From an uncultured Acetatifactor sp. (GTDB lineage Bacteria > Bacillota > Clostridia > Lachnospirales > Lachnospiraceae), in contig CAJUFI010000027.1 in assembly GCA_910585665.1 (NCBI GenBank), forward strand, positions 1-52,065: 52,065 nucleotides of DNA, read 5' to 3'. The notes under the pieces were generated by a model, which saw nothing but the letters and a program-made list of their open reading frames with translations, had not been told where the DNA came from and did not search any database. Positions 15,358 to 23,554 of this stretch are shown here, piece by piece. Both the position numbers and the translations under genes were made by a program. Every line of letters begins with the position of its first letter. Position 1 is the first letter of the stretch.

Positions 15358-15714
15358 ATGAATTTATTTGAGGAACTGAGAGCTTTGGGCGTGGATGTGG
15401 ACGATGGCATGAAGCGCCTTATGGGGAATGAGAAGCTTTACAGGAAGCTTTTGGGGTCATTTGTGAAGATGATAGGTTCACAGACCCTGGCGGCGGAGGA
15501 TTTCGATAAAGCCGACCATACGAGCGAGATAGAGAAAGCCCACTCAATCAAGGGCACAGCGGGAAATCTGTCGCTTACCCCTATTTATGAATCCTATACC
15601 GAGATTTTGAATCTGCTGCGCACGGACCGGCCGGAGGAGGCGAAAGCGGTTCTGGCAAAGGTGCTGCCTGTTCAGCAGGAAATCGTTTCCTGTATCGAGA
15701 GGAATATGGAATAA
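15358..15714 (+). CDS. stand-alone histidine phosphotransfer (Hpt) protein
   Basis: A 118-residue four-helix protein with the phospho-accepting H62 in AHSIKGTAGNLSL, the Hpt signature. Such proteins carry phosphate between receiver domains. The operon also encodes a PAS kinase and two receiver-HD proteins, so a multi-step relay is likely. ATG 15358 is chosen because AGAGGTG lies 6 bases upstream; a GTG at 15349 would overlap that site. It is the last gene of the operon and is followed by a strong terminator. Confidence 0.88.
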   Translation: MNLFEELRALGVDVDDGMKRLMGNEKLYRKLLGSFVKMIGSQTLAAEDFDKADHTSEIEKAHSIKGTAGNLSLTPIYESYTEILNLLRTDRPEEAKAVLAKVLPVQQEIVSCIERNME

Positions 15715-15727
15715 GGATGAAGGAAAG

Positions 15728-15765
15728 AACAGTGTTGTGGGAATTGTTCCTACAGCACTGTTTTT
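15728..15765 (+). terminator. rho-independent terminator of the chemosensory operon
   Basis: Arms 15728-15741 (AACAGTGTTGTGGG) and 15749-15762 (CCTACAGCACTGTT) form a 14-pair stem with two wobbles and a 7-base loop, followed by TTTTT at 15761-15765. Confidence 0.85.
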
Positions 15766-15812
15766 GGCTAAAGGGACAGCCGGATATCGAATAAGTACAG
15801 GGGAGGCATGAA

Positions 15813-18053
15813 ATGGAAGACATCAGAAATTTATTCGATAGGGGAGATTCGGGCGCAGAACCGGAAGCACGGAATGCAGAGAGGGATGTGCCAAAAGAGG
15901 AGGAGGCGGATATTGAAAAATATATACCAGGAGGAGACGATATGGAATTTGTACAGCATAAGCCGCAGCGCGGCGTGAAGCTGCAGCCATTGGACGAGAT
16001 AGACGGATTTCAGGTCCGGCCGGGGTACTACAATCGGGACGGCGCTACCGCGGCCCAGAACGGGGTCAGTTTTACGATTCATTCCCGGGGGGCCACGAAA
16101 TGTACGCTGCTGCTGTTCCGGCCCCAGGAGACGGAGCCTTTCGCCAAGCTGGAATATCCGGAATCCTACTGTATCGGGAACACGTACTCGATGCTGGTGT
16201 TCGGGCTCAATATCGAGGAGTTCGAATACGCTTTCCAGCTGGACGGCCCTTACGATAAGGCGAAGGGGAAGCTTTTCAACAAGGACAATGTACTGCTGGA
16301 TCCCTACGCGAAGGCCGTGACCGGGCAGCGGAACTGGGGAGAGCGTCCGGAGAACGGAGAGAATTTCGTATATCACGCCAGGGTGGTGGAGAATAATTTT
16401 GACTGGGGGAAGATCAAGCAGCTGGAGACGCCGCTGGAGGATCTGGTGATCTATGAGATGCATGTGCGAGGGTTCACCAAGGACGAGTCCTCCGGGGTGA
16501 CGGCCAAGGGGACCTATGAGGGCCTGCGCCAGAAGATTCCCTATCTGAAGGACCTGGGGGTCAACGCGGTGGAGCTGATGCCCATCTTTGAGTTTGATGA
16601 GATGGAGGACGCCAGGGTGGTGGACGGGGAACAGCTCTACAACTACTGGGGATACAACACGGTCTGCTTCTTTGCCCCCAACACGGGCTATTCCTCCGTA
16701 GTGGAGCACAATCACGAGGGGGACGAGCTGAAGCAGCTGATCTATGAACTGAAGGAGAACGGAATCGAGGTCATCCTGGATGTGGTGTTCAACCACACGG
16801 CGGAGGGGAATGACGACGGCCCCTGTTTCTCTTTCAAAGGCATCGACAATGACATCTATTATATCCTGACGCCGGACGGGAATTATTACAATTTCAGCGG
16901 CTGCGGGAACGCGCTGAACGGCAATCACCCCATGACCCGCAGGTTCATCATAGACTGCCTGCGGTACTGGGTGACGGAGTACCGGGTGGACGGATTCCGG
17001 TTCGACCTGGCCTCTATACTGACCCGTGACCAGAAGGGAGAGCCCATGGCAGAACCGCCGATCATACAGGAGATTGCCTATGACTCCATCTTGGGGAAAG
17101 TGAAGCTGATTGCGGAGGCCTGGGACGCAATGGGGCTGTATCAGGTGGGGAGCTTCCCGGCCTTCCGCAGATGGGCGGAATGGAACGGCAGGTATCGGGA
17201 CGACATGCGGCGGTTCCTGAAGGGGGACGAGGGCCTGGCGGGGACGGCGGTGACGAGGATCACCGGCTCCAAAGACCTGTACGACCCCAGGATGCGCGGG
17301 GAAAGCGCGTCGGTGAATTTCCTGACCTGCCATGACGGGTTCACCCTGTACGACCTGTATTCCTACAATGTGAAGCACAACGAGAAGAACGGCTGGGACA
17401 ATACGGACGGGGACAATAACGGGAACAGCTGGAACTGCGGCACGGAGGGGGAGACGGACGATCCCCAGATAGAGGGCCTGCGCCGCCGGATGGTGAAGAA
17501 TGCCTTCGTGACGCTGATGTGCAGCAGAGGCCCGGCCATGTTCTATGCGGGGGACGAGTTCTGCAACACGCAGTTCGGCAACAATAACGCTTACTGCCAG
17601 GACAATCGCGTCTCCTGGCTGGACTGGAACCGGCTGGAGGAATACGGGGAGATACATGACTTCTTCCGGTACATGATAGCTTTCCGCAAGAAACACCCTG
17701 TGGTGCGGAAATCCATGGGAAGGTCCCAGTGCGGCTTTCCGGAGATCAGCCTCCACAACGGCTATCCCTGGAACGGGAGGACGGATTATGAGTGCAGGCT
17801 GATCGGCATCATGTACGCCGGCAGGAACGAGGAGGACACTATGGACGACATCGTGTTCTATGGGATGAACACCTACTGGAATCCCCTGGATTTGCAGCTT
17901 CCTCCGCTGCCCGAGGGTAGGAAATGGAAGGTCTGCGTCAATACTTTTGTGGCGTATGAGGACGGAAAGGACATAGAGGAAGAGACGGAATTCCAATATG
18001 GGACTATGCTGAAGATACCTCCCCGCACGGCGGTGGTATTGGTGGCGGAGTGA
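15813..18053 (+). CDS. glgX: glycogen-debranching / isoamylase-type GH13 enzyme (GlgX-like)
   Basis: A 746-residue cytoplasmic alpha-glucan debranching enzyme that hydrolyses alpha-1,6 branch links in glycogen or limit dextrins. A roughly 55-residue acidic N-terminal extension precedes a CBM48-like domain (about 75-190) and the GH13 barrel, with predicted nucleophile D398 (VDGFRFDLAS), acid/base E435 (IAEAWD) and transition-state D508 (TCHDGFTLYD). The long inserted loop and the C-terminal beta domain fit the isoamylase/GlgX group. GGGGAGGC precedes ATG 15813. A hairpin at 18061-18093 follows. It is independent of the signalling operon, and no other glycogen gene is nearby. The exact subfamily (GlgX or TreX) is not settled from sequence reading. 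Confidence 0.85.
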   Translation: MEDIRNLFDRGDSGAEPEARNAERDVPKEEEADIEKYIPGGDDMEFVQHKPQRGVKLQPLDEIDGFQVRPGYYNRDGATAAQNGVSFTIHSRGATKCTLLLFRPQETEPFAKLEYPESYCIGNTYSMLVFGLNIEEFEYAFQLDGPYDKAKGKLFNKDNVLLDPYAKAVTGQRNWGERPENGENFVYHARVVENNFDWGKIKQLETPLEDLVIYEMHVRGFTKDESSGVTAKGTYEGLRQKIPYLKDLGVNAVELMPIFEFDEMEDARVVDGEQLYNYWGYNTVCFFAPNTGYSSVVEHNHEGDELKQLIYELKENGIEVILDVVFNHTAEGNDDGPCFSFKGIDNDIYYILTPDGNYYNFSGCGNALNGNHPMTRRFIIDCLRYWVTEYRVDGFRFDLASILTRDQKGEPMAEPPIIQEIAYDSILGKVKLIAEAWDAMGLYQVGSFPAFRRWAEWNGRYRDDMRRFLKGDEGLAGTAVTRITGSKDLYDPRMRGESASVNFLTCHDGFTLYDLYSYNVKHNEKNGWDNTDGDNNGNSWNCGTEGETDDPQIEGLRRRMVKNAFVTLMCSRGPAMFYAGDEFCNTQFGNNNAYCQDNRVSWLDWNRLEEYGEIHDFFRYMIAFRKKHPVVRKSMGRSQCGFPEISLHNGYPWNGRTDYECRLIGIMYAGRNEEDTMDDIVFYGMNTYWNPLDLQLPPLPEGRKWKVCVNTFVAYEDGKDIEEETEFQYGTMLKIPPRTAVVLVAE

Positions 18054-18060
18054 TGTCTGT

Positions 18061-18093
18061 GGAAAGGGCTGCCGCGGCGCGGCGGCCCTTTCC
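18061..18093 (+). terminator. hairpin after the glycogen-debranching gene
   Basis: GGAAAGGGC (18061-18069) and GCCCTTTCC (18085-18093) pair perfectly, and inner CCGC and GCGG extend the stem after a two-base mismatch. There is no T run, so this is a likely but atypical transcript end. Confidence 0.55.
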
Positions 18094-18193
18094 CTGTGCC
18101 CGCAGCAGGGAGGGGAGAGCGCCGGGAACGCAGGTCTCCGGGCCGCATATGATAGAAGGAACAGCATTGTTTTACCGCGGAGGGGCTTAGGAC

Positions 18194-18649
18194 ATGGACT
18201 GCAAGGACAGGATTCTTTCCAACAATTACTATGACATCATTACGGACTTTCCCATCAATCTGCAGGCTTACGAATATTTGGATCTGTGCTATGCCAATAT
18301 TGACAATCTCTATAATATCGTATACATCAGCCGGCAAAGCGTTAGGAATGCCAATCACAATTTCTTTGACTACAAAGGCGTGCCAAAGCTGTACGGTCTG
18401 ATGCAGGGGGAGGGCGGGGACGGGGGATTCGATCCCAACAGCCTGATCGTCAGCGGCATCACTCAGGTCCAGAGGGCGCCCCTGAGCCTCACAGGGCGGG
18501 GGGTGGTCATATGCGTCATTGATACGGGGGATGGTGTCTCTTCACTGTCAGGCGGCGAATTCCCGGAAAATACTTGCTTTGGCTTCACCGTCAGGGCGGT
18601 AGGACAATATGGGCGAGATGCTGGGCAGTCTTTTTCAATCAGTGATTGA
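18194..18649 (+). pseudogene. truncated S8 (subtilisin-like) peptidase remnant
   Basis: A 151-residue frame whose first 115 residues match the N-terminal part of the large Clostridia S8 peptidases: LYNIVYISRQSV, then KLYGLMQ, FDPNSLIVSGITQVQRAPL and LTGRGVVICVIDTG with the catalytic aspartate. Full proteins of this group are several hundred residues long and need a histidine and a serine further on; here the homology stops right after VIDTG, and about 36 unrelated residues lead to a stop. The catalytic domain has therefore been deleted and the product cannot be a protease. A ribosome site (GGAGGGG) is still present. It is best read as a deletion remnant between the debranching gene and the XRE gene. 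Confidence 0.75.
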
Positions 18650-18662
18650 GTGGCTCAACTAA
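18609..18662 (+). CDS. possible 17-residue amphipathic peptide
   Basis: ATG at 18609 opens a short frame, MGEMLGSLFQSVIEWLN, ending in TAA at 18660-18662. It overlaps the end of the S8 remnant in another frame and lies about 90 bases before the XRE-TPR regulator. A weak TAGGAC precedes the start. The residue pattern would form an amphipathic helix. It may be a small peptide, the preserved C-terminal end of a deleted gene, or chance. Confidence 0.2.
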   Translation: MGEMLGSLFQSVIEWLN

Positions 18663-18680
18663 AACTCAAATGATAGCTTA

Positions 18681-18709
18681 TTGTATTACGGGCTTCCTTA
18701 CGGTAAGAT
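18681..18709 (+). promoter_or_regulatory. possible promoter of the XRE gene
   Basis: TTGTAT (18681-18686) and TAAGAT (18704-18709) with a 17-base spacer, 43 bases before the ATG at 18753. Moderate match to consensus. Confidence 0.4.
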
Positions 18710-18752
18710 AATAGTGCAGCTGCAAATATCATAAGGAAAGGAAGTCGCGCAA

Positions 18753-19823
18753 ATGGAAATCAATTTAGCAGAAAAACTCAAGTCTTTACGGAAAGAGAAG
18801 AATGTCTCCCAGGAAAAACTGGCCAGGTATCTGAATGTGTCCTTTCAGGCAGTGAGCAGGTGGGAGACGGGCGGCGCGTATCCTGATATTTCGCTGCTGC
18901 CGGAGATTGCCCGGTTTTTCGGCATTACGGTGGATGAGCTGCTGCAGGCGGAGAAGCTTGATGAGAAGAAGCTCTATCAGGAATACGAAGACAGGGGCTG
19001 GGAGCTGTGGCGCAACGGGCGGGTCAGCGAGATGCTTGCGCTCTGGGAGGAAGCCTACCATAAAATGCCCAACAATGTTGAGGTCAAGGAGATGTTGATG
19101 TCCGCCTATTTTGATATGGATAAGGCAAAGTACCGGAATGAAATCATCGAACTCGGCACGGAGCTTTACAACAGCGATGTCGACAATTACTATAAAGGAC
19201 AGGCCATTGAGGAGATAGCCTTTCTCTATGCTGAAGAGGGAGATATAGAGATGGCGAAGCGCTGGGTGCGTAAAAGTTATCAGTTTATCCATTCCCAGGA
19301 AATGCTCTATATGGGGATTCTGACAGAGGGCAAGTATCTGATAGAGCATTTCAGGTATATCAATTATTGGTATCTTCGCAAGCTTTTTTATCTGGCGGCA
19401 TGTCTGAGCAGCTGCAAGGATGTTCCCGGTGGGATTGCTTATACACAGGCAGTGGACAAAGCGGTGGTGCAGCTCTATGAACTGGTCTACCCTGGCGATG
19501 ACATGGAGTTTGAAAGCCTGAAGCTGCTGTGCAGCCAGCATCGAGGCATTGCGGAGGACGAGATTGCCCTGGGCGGAGAGGAAAGCGTGGTACGGCATCA
19601 TCTCACCCGGGCCATGGAATGTGCCAGGAAATCGCTCCATGTGGTAGAGCATGACCTGACCCACCCGCTGGTGATGGGCTGGAAGGTCTTCGCCGCCCCT
19701 TCCGACAACAAGCAGGTCATGCGGATGCTGAAAGAGGAGCTTGCCTGGGAGTGCTTCGACTCCTGTCGGGACAAGGACTGGTTCGCGGCGCTGGAAAAGG
19801 AAGCGGCGGAACTGGCAGAGTGA
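18753..19823 (+). CDS. XRE-type HTH regulator with helical-repeat (TPR-like) C-terminal domain
   Basis: A 356-residue protein. Residues of about 5-65 are a Cro/CI-type HTH (LKSLRKEKNVSQEKLARYLN, FQAVSRWETGGAYPDISLLP). The rest is alpha-helical with TPR-like spacing (for example EEIAFLYAEEGDIEMAKRWVRKSY), the layout of many Clostridia regulators whose helical part senses a peptide or partner. AGGAAAGGAAG precedes the start. It is monocistronic and ends in a very strong terminator at 19866-19895. Its target is not evident; the short ORF at 18609 and the GH38 gene after it are the nearest candidates. Confidence 0.85.
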   Translation: MEINLAEKLKSLRKEKNVSQEKLARYLNVSFQAVSRWETGGAYPDISLLPEIARFFGITVDELLQAEKLDEKKLYQEYEDRGWELWRNGRVSEMLALWEEAYHKMPNNVEVKEMLMSAYFDMDKAKYRNEIIELGTELYNSDVDNYYKGQAIEEIAFLYAEEGDIEMAKRWVRKSYQFIHSQEMLYMGILTEGKYLIEHFRYINYWYLRKLFYLAACLSSCKDVPGGIAYTQAVDKAVVQLYELVYPGDDMEFESLKLLCSQHRGIAEDEIALGGEESVVRHHLTRAMECARKSLHVVEHDLTHPLVMGWKVFAAPSDNKQVMRMLKEELAWECFDSCRDKDWFAALEKEAAELAE

Positions 19824-19846
19824 GGGCTTTCGTGGCGCATGCATCC

Positions 19847-19861
19847 AAATGACATATCATT
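19847..19861. promoter_or_regulatory. operator-like site AAATGACATATCATT
   Basis: Near-perfect palindrome of the type found at the mannosidase promoters. It lies between the XRE stop and its terminator, so it may be an auxiliary distal site for the downstream operator cluster and not a site at a core promoter. Confidence 0.5.
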
Positions 19862-19865
19862 CCGG

Positions 19866-19895
19866 AAAAAGGGACATTGAAAAATGTCCCTTTTT
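19866..19895. terminator. strong bidirectional terminator after the XRE gene
   Basis: AAAAAGGGACATT (19866-19878) and AATGTCCCTTTTT (19883-19895) form a perfect 13-pair stem with a GAAA loop. The stem itself ends in T5 on both strands. Confidence 0.92.
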
Positions 19896-19910
19896 GACGC
19901 TGATTTAAAA

Positions 19911-19920
19911 TGATATATCA
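19911..19920. promoter_or_regulatory. operator-like palindrome TGATATATCA
   Basis: Perfect 10-base palindrome within AATGATATATCAAG, 41 bases upstream of the -35 box of the first GH38 gene. A further half site, TATATATCATT, begins at 19926. Part of the operator family proposed for the GntR-LacI regulator at 50593. Confidence 0.6.
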
Positions 19921-19960
19921 AGTTTATATATCATTTTTTGATGAGTTTGCCATATAGGTC

Positions 19961-19989
19961 TTGTATGATTTATCATTTTCCTATATAAT
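19961..19989 (+). promoter_or_regulatory. promoter of GH38 gene 1 with operator in the spacer
   Basis: TTGTAT (19961-19966) and TATAAT (19984-19989) are 17 bases apart. ATGATTTATCAT (19965-19976), a near-palindrome of the proposed operator family, fills the spacer, so regulator binding would occlude RNA polymerase. The predicted transcript start near 19996 gives a leader of about 234 bases. Confidence 0.72.
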
Positions 19990-19995
19990 GGGCAT

Positions 19996-20229
19996 ATACT
20001 GCATAACGCCAGAATTTACCGCACTGCATAGGAGTACATGGTGATTGACATACAGGGGAGATAGCCGTACACAGGGCACGGCCGTGAACCGATGGAGGCG
20101 GAATCTTCCGGATTCGCAGAAAGCGAACCGGAATGAGCATGCTACTGACAACAGGCTTCCCCCATGGCGGGGATTCTGTTGTTATAAATAAAAAGCCAGA
20201 AATGAGAGCTTGATTTAAAGGAGGCTGCT
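19996..20229 (+). other. long structured leader of GH38 gene 1
   Basis: About 234 bases without a gene. Visible stems are TTCGC-agaaa-GCGAA around 20112-20126, and ACAACAG (20148-20154) with CTGTTGT (20176-20182) enclosing CCCC (20159-20162) and GGGG (20169-20172). There is no T run, so it does not look like an attenuator, and I do not recognise a known riboswitch. The region ends in AAAGGAGG, the ribosome site of the gene. Confidence 0.45.
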
Positions 20230-23082
20230 ATGGCAAAGATTGCAGACAAATTCGTGAAACTGAAGACATCCGTCGGAGGGAACCGGGAGAAGACAGGGTT
20301 CGAGTTCACCTTCGGCACCCCTATGGAGGAGCACATGCGCGTCACGCGGCCCAACCGTGCCAACCATAGGATCCTCAGCGAACTGGAGTTCGCGCTGCAT
20401 GTCTCAGAGGAACAGCAGGGGCGCTATGACGAGGTGCTGGAACAGGCGCTGGACTTCCTGTTGGGGAAAGTGGAGGCCCAGGGCGTCCTCACCAACCAGG
20501 ACTGCCAGGAGGCGGAGAAAATCCTTGCCCCCATGGCGGAGGAGGCCAAGAGCTACAAGCTGATTCTGGCCGCCCATGCCCACATTGACATGAACTGGAT
20601 GTGGAGCTTCAACGAGACCGTGGCGGCGACGCTGGCCACCTTCCGCTCCATGCTGAACATCATGGACCAGTACCCGGAATTCAAATATTCCCAGTCCCAG
20701 GGCGCGGTGTACAAGATTGTGGAAGAGTATGACCCGGATATGATGGAGGAAATCAAGAAGCGCATCGCCGAGGGCCGCTGGGAAGTCACCGCCACTGCCT
20801 GGGTGGAGACAGACAAGAACATGCCCACAGGCGAGTCCCTGCTGCGCCACATCCAGTACACCAAAGACTACATGGAGAAAGTCTGGGGCGTGGAAAGGCT
20901 GGACGTGGACTTCTCCCCTGACACCTTCGGACACAGCGCCAACGTGCCGGAGATCGACCGGTTCGGCGAAGTGAAGTACTACTACCATTGCCGGGGGAAC
21001 GGCGGGAAGGAGATTCTCTACCGCTACAAAGCGCCCTCCGGAAAGGAAGTCCTGGCCTACAAGGAGCCCAACTGGTACAACGGAGCCGTCACGCCTCAGA
21101 TGGCCACAGGCTTCCCGGAGATCAGCAGACGCTGCATGGGACTGCGCACGGGCCTGGTGGTCTACGGCGTGGGCGACCATGGCGGCGGCCCCACCAGAAG
21201 GGACGTGGAGCGTGCCCTGGAGATGATGGAGTGGCCGATCTACCCCCAGATCAGGTTCGGCACCTTCCATGAATTCTTCCAGGAAGCGGAGAGCATGTGG
21301 GACAAACTGCCTGTGGTGGATCACGAGCTGAACTATTTCGCCCCCGGCTGCTATACCACCCAGAGCCGGATCAAGCGCGGCAACCGCCGTCTGGAATCGG
21401 CTCTGCAGGACGCGGAGGCCATGTCCGCTCTGGCGGGAAAGCTCACCGGCTTCCGATTTGCGAAAGAGAAGATGGTAAAGGCCTGGCAGGACGTGCTGTT
21501 CACCCATTTCCATGACATCCTCACCGGCTCCTGTGTACAGGATTCCAGGGAGCATGCCATGGGGCTGTTCCAGACCTCCATGGCCACGGCCAACACCCAG
21601 ATTCAGAACGCCATGGCATCCATCAGCCGCAACATCGACACCTCCTCCATCCAGGTGGACATAGATGCCTATTACAGCCAGTCGGAGGGCGCGGGAGCGG
21701 GCTACGGAATCGAGAACTTCGTGGGCGTGCCCAGCACGGAGCGGGGCAGCGGGCGCACCCGTATCTTCCATGTCTTCAACTCCCTGTCCTGGGAGCGCAG
21801 CCAGGTGGTGGAGCTGACCGTCTGGGACTGGACGGGAGATTTGCGCCGGATCCATGTGACGGACAGCCAGGGGAAGGAGATCGCCTTCCAGCTGCTGGAC
21901 GGCCATATGCAGCAGTACTGGGACCATAAATATATGCGGGTGCTGGTGGACGTGACGGTTCCGGCGCTTGGCTACACGACTGTAGTCCTGTCCGAGAAGG
22001 AGGCGGAGAGTTATCCGGCTTATCTGCTGGACAATGAGCGCGTGTCCGGGACGTTCGACGATATGGTGCTGGAAAATGAACAGGTGACCGTGAAAATCGC
22101 GTCCGGTTCCGGGCGTATCGTATCCATGCAGGACAAGAAGTCCGGCATGGAGATGGTGGGACAGGAGGACAGTGCGGGCTTTACCTATATCGAGACAGAG
22201 ACCCATACCTCCAGCGCCTGGAACATCGGCAGATATATCAAGGAGCTTCCGGTGGACCGCTGCCTGAGGCTGGAGCGCCCGGTGAACGGCCCCCTGCGCA
22301 GAAGCGTGAAGGCCAGCTGGCAGGTGTCCGGCTCAAAGATAGAAGCCACTTACAGCCTGGACAAATACCAGAGCGCCGTGCGGATAGACGTGAGGGTGGA
22401 CTGGCACGGAATCGGCAGCGATATCATCCCGGTCCTGGACTACCGCATCCCGCTGGCCTACCAGCCAGAGGACTATCAGTACGATATCCCGGCCGGTTCC
22501 ATCCGCAGGGCCTCCATCCACAACGACGTGCCCGGTCTGCAGTACGGCCTGGCAAGGCGCGCGGAGGATCCCAGCGCCATCCTGATCAGCGACAGCAAGT
22601 ACGGTTACAGGGGAGCGGACGGGAAGCTGGGCCTGACCCTGATCAACAGCTCCACCAGCCCGGATCCCTACCCGGAGAGGGGCATCCACCAGATTGTCCT
22701 GTGGTTCGGCGCCTGCGGCGCGGATGCCAGAGAGGCGGAACAGATGGCTGCGTCCTGTAACCATGCGCCGTTCTATCAGCCTTCCAACTCCCACCACGGC
22801 ACTCTGCCCATGGAGGGAAGCCTGTTCCAGGCGGCGGCAGACCATGCGGTGATTTCCGCGGTGCTGCCGGGAGCGGACGGCAAAGTGCTGGTGCGCGCCT
22901 ACGAGACGGCCGGGGAGAAAGGGGACGTCACCCTGACATTCGGAGCCGATGTGGCGGAGGCCAGGGCAGTCAACCTGTTCGGGAAGGAGCAGGAGACGGA
23001 AGTGAAGGTTTCCGGAAAGAGCGTCACGCTGGCCGTAGAGCCTTACGCGCTGGCACAGGTGGAAGTGGCGCTGGCCCAATAG
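20230..23082 (+). CDS. GH38 alpha-mannosidase 1 (cytoplasmic)
   Basis: A 950-residue glycoside hydrolase family 38 enzyme that removes terminal alpha-mannose with retention. Predicted zinc ligands are H118 and D120 in AHAHIDMNWMW. The nucleophile is D231 in FSPDTFGHS, and the GDHGGGPT motif near residue 320 gives the further zinc histidine. A helical N-terminal part and large beta-sandwich C-terminal domains (from about 500) fit the family length. No signal peptide, so it acts inside the cell on imported oligosaccharides. It has its own promoter with an operator, a long leader and its own terminator, so it is a single-gene unit beside the main mannoside operon. It differs clearly from the two GH38 proteins that follow, suggesting different linkage or chain-length preference. 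Confidence 0.92.
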   Translation: MAKIADKFVKLKTSVGGNREKTGFEFTFGTPMEEHMRVTRPNRANHRILSELEFALHVSEEQQGRYDEVLEQALDFLLGKVEAQGVLTNQDCQEAEKILAPMAEEAKSYKLILAAHAHIDMNWMWSFNETVAATLATFRSMLNIMDQYPEFKYSQSQGAVYKIVEEYDPDMMEEIKKRIAEGRWEVTATAWVETDKNMPTGESLLRHIQYTKDYMEKVWGVERLDVDFSPDTFGHSANVPEIDRFGEVKYYYHCRGNGGKEILYRYKAPSGKEVLAYKEPNWYNGAVTPQMATGFPEISRRCMGLRTGLVVYGVGDHGGGPTRRDVERALEMMEWPIYPQIRFGTFHEFFQEAESMWDKLPVVDHELNYFAPGCYTTQSRIKRGNRRLESALQDAEAMSALAGKLTGFRFAKEKMVKAWQDVLFTHFHDILTGSCVQDSREHAMGLFQTSMATANTQIQNAMASISRNIDTSSIQVDIDAYYSQSEGAGAGYGIENFVGVPSTERGSGRTRIFHVFNSLSWERSQVVELTVWDWTGDLRRIHVTDSQGKEIAFQLLDGHMQQYWDHKYMRVLVDVTVPALGYTTVVLSEKEAESYPAYLLDNERVSGTFDDMVLENEQVTVKIASGSGRIVSMQDKKSGMEMVGQEDSAGFTYIETETHTSSAWNIGRYIKELPVDRCLRLERPVNGPLRRSVKASWQVSGSKIEATYSLDKYQSAVRIDVRVDWHGIGSDIIPVLDYRIPLAYQPEDYQYDIPAGSIRRASIHNDVPGLQYGLARRAEDPSAILISDSKYGYRGADGKLGLTLINSSTSPDPYPERGIHQIVLWFGACGADAREAEQMAASCNHAPFYQPSNSHHGTLPMEGSLFQAAADHAVISAVLPGADGKVLVRAYETAGEKGDVTLTFGADVAEARAVNLFGKEQETEVKVSGKSVTLAVEPYALAQVEVALAQ

Positions 23083-23158
23083 GCCGCGTGGGCTGAATGA
23101 GCCGCGAGACTGAATAAGCCGGTGCAGGGAAGCCGGCGTAAGAAAACCGTATAAGAGA

Positions 23159-23208
23159 GAAGGGGCTGAAGAGGAAAATGGATGTTATTTTCCCTCAGCC
23201 CCTTCTTT
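23159..23208 (+). terminator. terminator of GH38 gene 1
   Basis: GAAGGGGCTGA (23159-23169) and TCAGCCCCTTC (23195-23205) pair perfectly. Inside them GGAAAAT (23173-23179) and ATTTTCC (23187-23193) extend the stem. TTT follows at 23206. Confidence 0.8.
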
Positions 23209-23288
23209 CGTTCCATACATCCATACCATTCATACATTCCATAGGCCGTCAGCCTGAGACGCCCTCCGGAAGCCGACGGACAGAGGAA

Positions 23289-23307
23289 ATGATATAAGAT
23301 ATATCAT
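23289..23307. promoter_or_regulatory. operator-like site upstream of GH38 gene 2
   Basis: ATGATATA (23289-23296) and TATATCAT (23300-23307) form a perfect 8-base inverted repeat with a 3-base spacer. It lies about 170 bases upstream of the next promoter, a distance that could allow DNA looping with the site at 23478. Confidence 0.55.
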
Positions 23308-23477
23308 AAAAGCAAAATGCCAGAAAAAGGAATCAAACCGGAAAGCCAAAGGGCAAAATGCCAGTTTGAAATGGCAAATGCACAAAAAAACCGGAATGTT
23401 TATCAGGTTTATGTTGATAATGTATTGATATAATAGGCTTCAATATGTTATTATATCCATTATTTTTACATGTTATA

Positions 23478-23506
23478 TTGACATATCATATAGAATGCTA
23501 TATAAT
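23478..23506 (+). promoter_or_regulatory. promoter of the main mannoside operon, overlapped by an operator
   Basis: Consensus TTGACA (23478-23483) and TATAAT (23501-23506) with a 17-base spacer. The -35 box is part of TTGACATATCATA, the same composite seen at 50539 before the regulator gene. Transcription should begin near 23513, which excludes an ATG at 23495 as the start of the next gene. From the terminator to this point the gap holds only AT-rich DNA and the site at 23289. Confidence 0.8.
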
Positions 23507-23554
23507 GGCATTGTGGATACTATCACAAAAATTTGCAAGGAGAAAAGAGAAGCA

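Noticed and set aside
15831..18167. A 778-codon open frame on the minus strand opposite the GH13 gene
   Set aside because: It is the antisense shadow of a clearly recognisable debranching enzyme. Its translation is rich in His, Val, Leu and Arg with no motif, as expected for GC-rich antisense frames.
20148..20182. A transcription attenuator before GH38 gene 1
   Set aside because: The stem is clear but is followed by TATAAATAAAAA, not a T run, so termination is unlikely. It is kept only as leader structure.
20404..22206. A 600-codon minus-strand frame inside GH38 gene 1
   Set aside because: Antisense shadow. The plus strand carries intact GH38 catalytic motifs throughout.
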